DNA of 64,000 bases from Panaeolus papilionaceus (taxonomy: Eukaryota > Basidiomycota > Agaricomycetes > Agaricales). Under the pieces are notes generated by a model. That model saw only the letters and a list, made by a program, of their open reading frames with translations. It made no database searches and had not been told where the DNA came from. Positions 60,909 to 64,000 of this stretch are shown piece after piece. Within the stretch, counting starts at the first letter, position 1. Every line of letters starts with the position of its first letter. Location of the stretch: contig JADNRZ010000004.1 of assembly GCA_015501605.1 (NCBI GenBank), forward strand, positions 1,984,001-2,048,000, written 5' to 3'. Made by a program: the position numbers and the translations under genes.

Positions 60909-62487
60909 TCAAGCACGACCTTCCTCACTCGCTAATCGAATTGCCCAAGTGAGTTCATATGTCTTGACACCGTCTTAAAGGATGATTTGGTCAGACGAGA
61001 ACCACAATATTTAGGACAAAATATTCACCTTCATAAGAGCTCGATATCGCATCTGCCTCAATTTTACCTTCAACGACATCGATGAAAGTGTCGACTTCAG
61101 AGTAGAATGGGTCGTCGTCGGCAAAATCGAACACTTGCTCCTCGTCGGTATCGGGTGTCCTCATGTATAAGCGAGGAGCCACATAGGGATTGACAAGTCT
61201 ATTAATTGTCAGTTATGCGAAGAGAATGGTAAAAGACTGAAAGCGAGATATACTTCAAATAATACCCATCTGCAAATATTTCAAATTCACAGGCGTAGGT
61301 TTTGCCTTGAAGGGCAACGATATGGGTTAAGCTACCGACGGCCCCATTTTTATATTTCCTGTGCGATATAGTGTTGGCTTTGGTGGTTCAGAGGTGGGGT
61401 TTGAGTGCACGTACCAGTGAGCAGAAGTTACGCGAGGGATTCTGCGCTCCGGGGGGATTAGATTCTCGTCGATTGACTGCTGCGAAAGGTTTCCTGGAAT
61501 CTCGTTCCATTCAACGGCGTGTGCTCGAACAGAAAGGATGTCGACATCTCCACCGAAGTAGCGCGAAAGGTCACAGAAGTGAGTTCCCTGCTCGATGATA
61601 GGACCGGCGCTGATAGGTAGTCAATTAATAGATGGGAATCAACGCGTTTTGAGCAAGAAGATACAGACCTCTTGGATTTATCCCACCAATCGAGCTTCGC
61701 GATAGATTGATAGGCACACGCGTATCGTGCAATGGTATTCATAACCTGCAGATTATTCTTTTCGATGATTTCTTTCATGAACCGAACAGCTTTGAGATAG
61801 CGGAGCATGTATCTAGCGTCCAACCAAAGTATCAATCGCAAAGGGGTGAGACCATTTCGCTAGCACAGACAATTCAGTAAAGATGCTTACCCGACTGAGC
61901 AAATGACCTTCGATTCGGTTATCATCCGTGAAACCCGATAAGTATCAGCAATGTCCTCTTGAGGCCCGGTTGTTACAGGCTTTTCAACGAAGATAGCGAC
62001 GTTTTTAGATCCGTGATAGTAGTCTAGAATGTCCTTCTCGATACTGCAACCAGGTTTTGTAGAGCCGCGGAACATGGGAGGCGAGCCAATTACGAAGACA
62101 CGAGGAGGCTCTGTGACTTCTGTGCAGAACTCGGTGAATGATTTGTAAACCTTGGTCGACGCATAGGCGTGTGCGACGCCGCTCGATGGGTCGCGTTTTC
62201 TTTCGATTACAACGCTGGTACGCGGAATATCAGGATCAATGACAGCTACGACCCTCAAGCGATTCCCTAATTTTCTGAATAGACAGATCTGTCAGAAGTA
62301 GGACCATTTAATCGATTGCTAAGCTTACCTTTCAAAACGAAGGGAGTGATTCCAAGGGCCTTCATCAGAACCTTAGGATGATTTGATCATGAGATGCCTG
62401 TTGACTATGAACAGCTGCACAGCCACTCACCAAACATAACATTTCCTCCACCAACGAAGACGACATTGAATGCACTCGTGTCGCTCA
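60909..62487 (-). CDS. Gfo/Idh/MocA family NAD(P)-dependent oxidoreductase
   Basis: Cytosolic dehydrogenase family acting on sugars, polyols or related compounds; substrate unknown. The start at 62487 gives MSDTSAFNVVFVGGGNVMFG, a glycine-rich Rossmann turn, then RLRVVAVIDPDIPR with the acidic end of the second strand. Later come PPRVFVIGSPPMFRG, the family signature VEKPVTTGP (about 62000-61970), WWDKSKSAGPIIEQGTHFCDLSRYFGGDVD, typical of the C-terminal domain with its conserved His, VTSAHWKYKNGAVGSLTHIVALQG and EIFADGYYLK. The end DGVKTYELTWAIRLASEEGRA is reached through a short intron and stops at 60909. About seven short introns; about 370 residues, normal for the family. A minor oddity is the Gly-Gly-Gly-Asn turn in place of the usual GxGxxG spacing. 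All motifs are intact and the gene is probably active. Confidence 0.85.
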
Positions 62488-62570
62488 TGTTGAGGCCCGA
62501 TAGTGCGAGAAAATGGAATGGTGGAAACAGGAAAGAGAAAAGCGGAGCTGGTGATGATGAGTGGCCCTCG

Positions 62571-62579
62571 ATTTATATA
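62571..62579 (-). promoter_or_regulatory. TATA box of the oxidoreductase gene
   Basis: TATATAAAT on the minus strand, about 84 bp upstream of the ATG at 62487; spacing fits the other TATA boxes seen here. Confidence 0.45.
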
Positions 62580-64000
62580 GCCACAGAACCCCGGAGGCTA
62601 AAATATACACGACCGTCCGAATTGAAGCGATGACTAAGGGTGTATAGATAGCTCAGCTGACAGGCAAGTCAATACAGCGCCTGATAGTTATTTCAATGGA
62701 AGCCATGAAATGCAGCCCATGTTTCACGGTAATCCCGGAGAGCATCCCCGGCCCCTGAGTGAGCACCATTGGCGCCTGAAAATGTTCTCATTTTGTCAAA
62801 AATATCACAAACATTTTCCAAAATCTTCCAATTAGCTTAGAAGGCTATCTCATAATAAAGGTGTTTATCCAATCATTTAGAAATGTTTAAGTGAGGTGTT
62901 TACTTTGGTGAAATGTTTGGATTAAATAACATTTGTGCAAATGGCACACCATAAGAATTGAGGTCTGGGAGCTTACGAAGATTAAAAGATTTTGAATCTC
63001 CTCTTCCCATCCTCTACTACCGTTGACCAGAACCGCATATGACATTCTAGACTCGAGCCGTCTTGCTTGCGGTGGATTTCTACTATATAGGTGATGAAAT
63101 AAATATACAAGAAAACATAGTAAAAAAATTCAAAACAAAGTGAGAAATAAACAAAATACCTGGCTTAACAAAATAAGATGTGCGCGCAAGGCTTATCCAC
63201 CGCAAGGAGACTACCGTAAAGTAGTTGATGAGCCTTTAAAACTCCGACTAAGGCCCAAAAAGGAATGTTTTAGTGCCACGTGCCTTGACGCGTCGCGCGC
63301 TCAACCCCTTTTGCTTAGATCAACAAAGCAATCAACAAAGTCACACACTCTCGCCTTGTATCCACCATGCACCGCATTCTAGCGCGAGCTGCGCACGGAG
63401 AGCAGCTCGCGCCTATTTCTCTTATTTTCTTGTTTTTACGCTCCCTTAACTCATTTACTATGTCTGATCGTTGTTTTAACATTCAACACACAACATTCAA
63501 TCCTCCAACCAAACCACCGATTCAAACCCACTTCTGAACACCTTTTCCCTTTCTCTCCATCCTATTTCCCCTCAGAGTTGGGGGGCAACTCTACTTCCAC
63601 TCATCACATCCATATTCCCAGATTCCGGTATTCTTCTCTCATTATATACTTATTCCACACTCACACACTGGTTACTCATGCTCATCTTCACCGCTCCACC
63701 AACCCTCCCTCTTTATTCCACCTATTCCAGTCCTTTTCAATCCCTATCTTACCTCTCTCCAATCCCTGCTCTCTATCAATGCTCATAACTTACCTCCACT
63801 GTCCCATCCCACCAATACAACCCACTAACTCATGTTCCCCTTGTATGACTGACTGTTTTCTTGTCCCAACAGGTTACTCTCGCCCCTTGGACTCGTAGCT
63901 ATCCCTACTGGGAGACTATGATATCCATCCACTCATATACATATATTTTTACTATGAGCCTTACGCGCGCTCTACTACGAGTCTACATACTCGCTATGAG
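62580..64000. other. Intergenic region to the window edge
   Basis: No supported gene. It includes an inverted pair CTTGCGGTGGAT / ATCCACCGCAAG (near 63066 and 63193), a perfect hairpin at 63382-63412, and from 63480 a pyrimidine-rich plus strand that could be the leader of a gene starting beyond the window. The 106-codon frame at 63578-63898 is low-complexity. Confidence 0.4.
63382..63412. repeat. Perfect 11-bp hairpin
   Basis: GCGCGAGCTGC (63382-63392) and GCAGCTCGCGC (63402-63412) are exact reverse complements around nine bases. It is GC-rich within a lower-GC neighbourhood; function unknown. Confidence 0.6.

Overview
The window is nuclear DNA of a filamentous basidiomycete, most likely an Agaricomycete mushroom. 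The protein-coding genes are broken by many short (about 50-65 nt) GT..AG introns. Several products are fungal forms: SKN7, fungal mS23, DUF4419, an HSPA12-like Hsp70 and a membrane-anchored P450. There are no bacterial operons, no recognisable tRNA or rRNA and no CRISPR. Introns and exons were placed by eye from splice signals and reading-frame continuity, so exon edges are models.

Layout. 1-2624 (+) is the 3' part of COG6, a Golgi tethering-complex subunit. 2.6-17 kb is gene-poor, with one possible 74-residue gene at 13.1-13.4 kb. 17.07-19.61 kb (+) encodes a bHLH transcription factor, and 21.53-22.80 kb (+) a secreted Asp-box (sialidase-like) protein. 22.8-27.7 kb holds no gene I can support. 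27.74-28.62 kb (-) is the mitochondrial ribosomal protein mS23, followed by a decayed multi-exon gene (28.7-30.3 kb, -). 33.38-33.98 kb (+) is a small gene with an acidic N-terminal half and a cationic, ten-cysteine C-terminal half. Beside it on the minus strand are a cytochrome P450 (34.27-36.74 kb) and a DUF4419 protein (37.06-38.42 kb). A 450-bp inverted-repeat element with a 9-bp target duplication (38.99-39.45 kb) separates these from an HSPA12-like Hsp70 (39.91-42.4 kb, +). 43.91-51.38 kb (-) is a seven-exon SKN7 response regulator with a 2.66-kb intron. 54.46-58.1 kb (+) is a Dbl-type RhoGEF flanked by two outward-lying ends of the same inverted-repeat family. 60.91-62.49 kb (-) is a Gfo/Idh/MocA oxidoreductase.

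The genes are a mixture of housekeeping functions (COG6, mS23), regulators (bHLH, SKN7, RhoGEF) and accessory functions (P450, DUF4419, Hsp70-like, cysteine-rich peptide, oxidoreductase). They do not form an obvious single pathway. The accessory stretch at 28.7-42.4 kb, with a broken gene, a mobile element and lineage-specific families, is the most dynamic part. The best candidate for something undescribed is the cysteine-rich precursor-like gene at 33.4 kb. The most informative structural signal is the matching flank sequence next to the two facing transposon ends around the RhoGEF.
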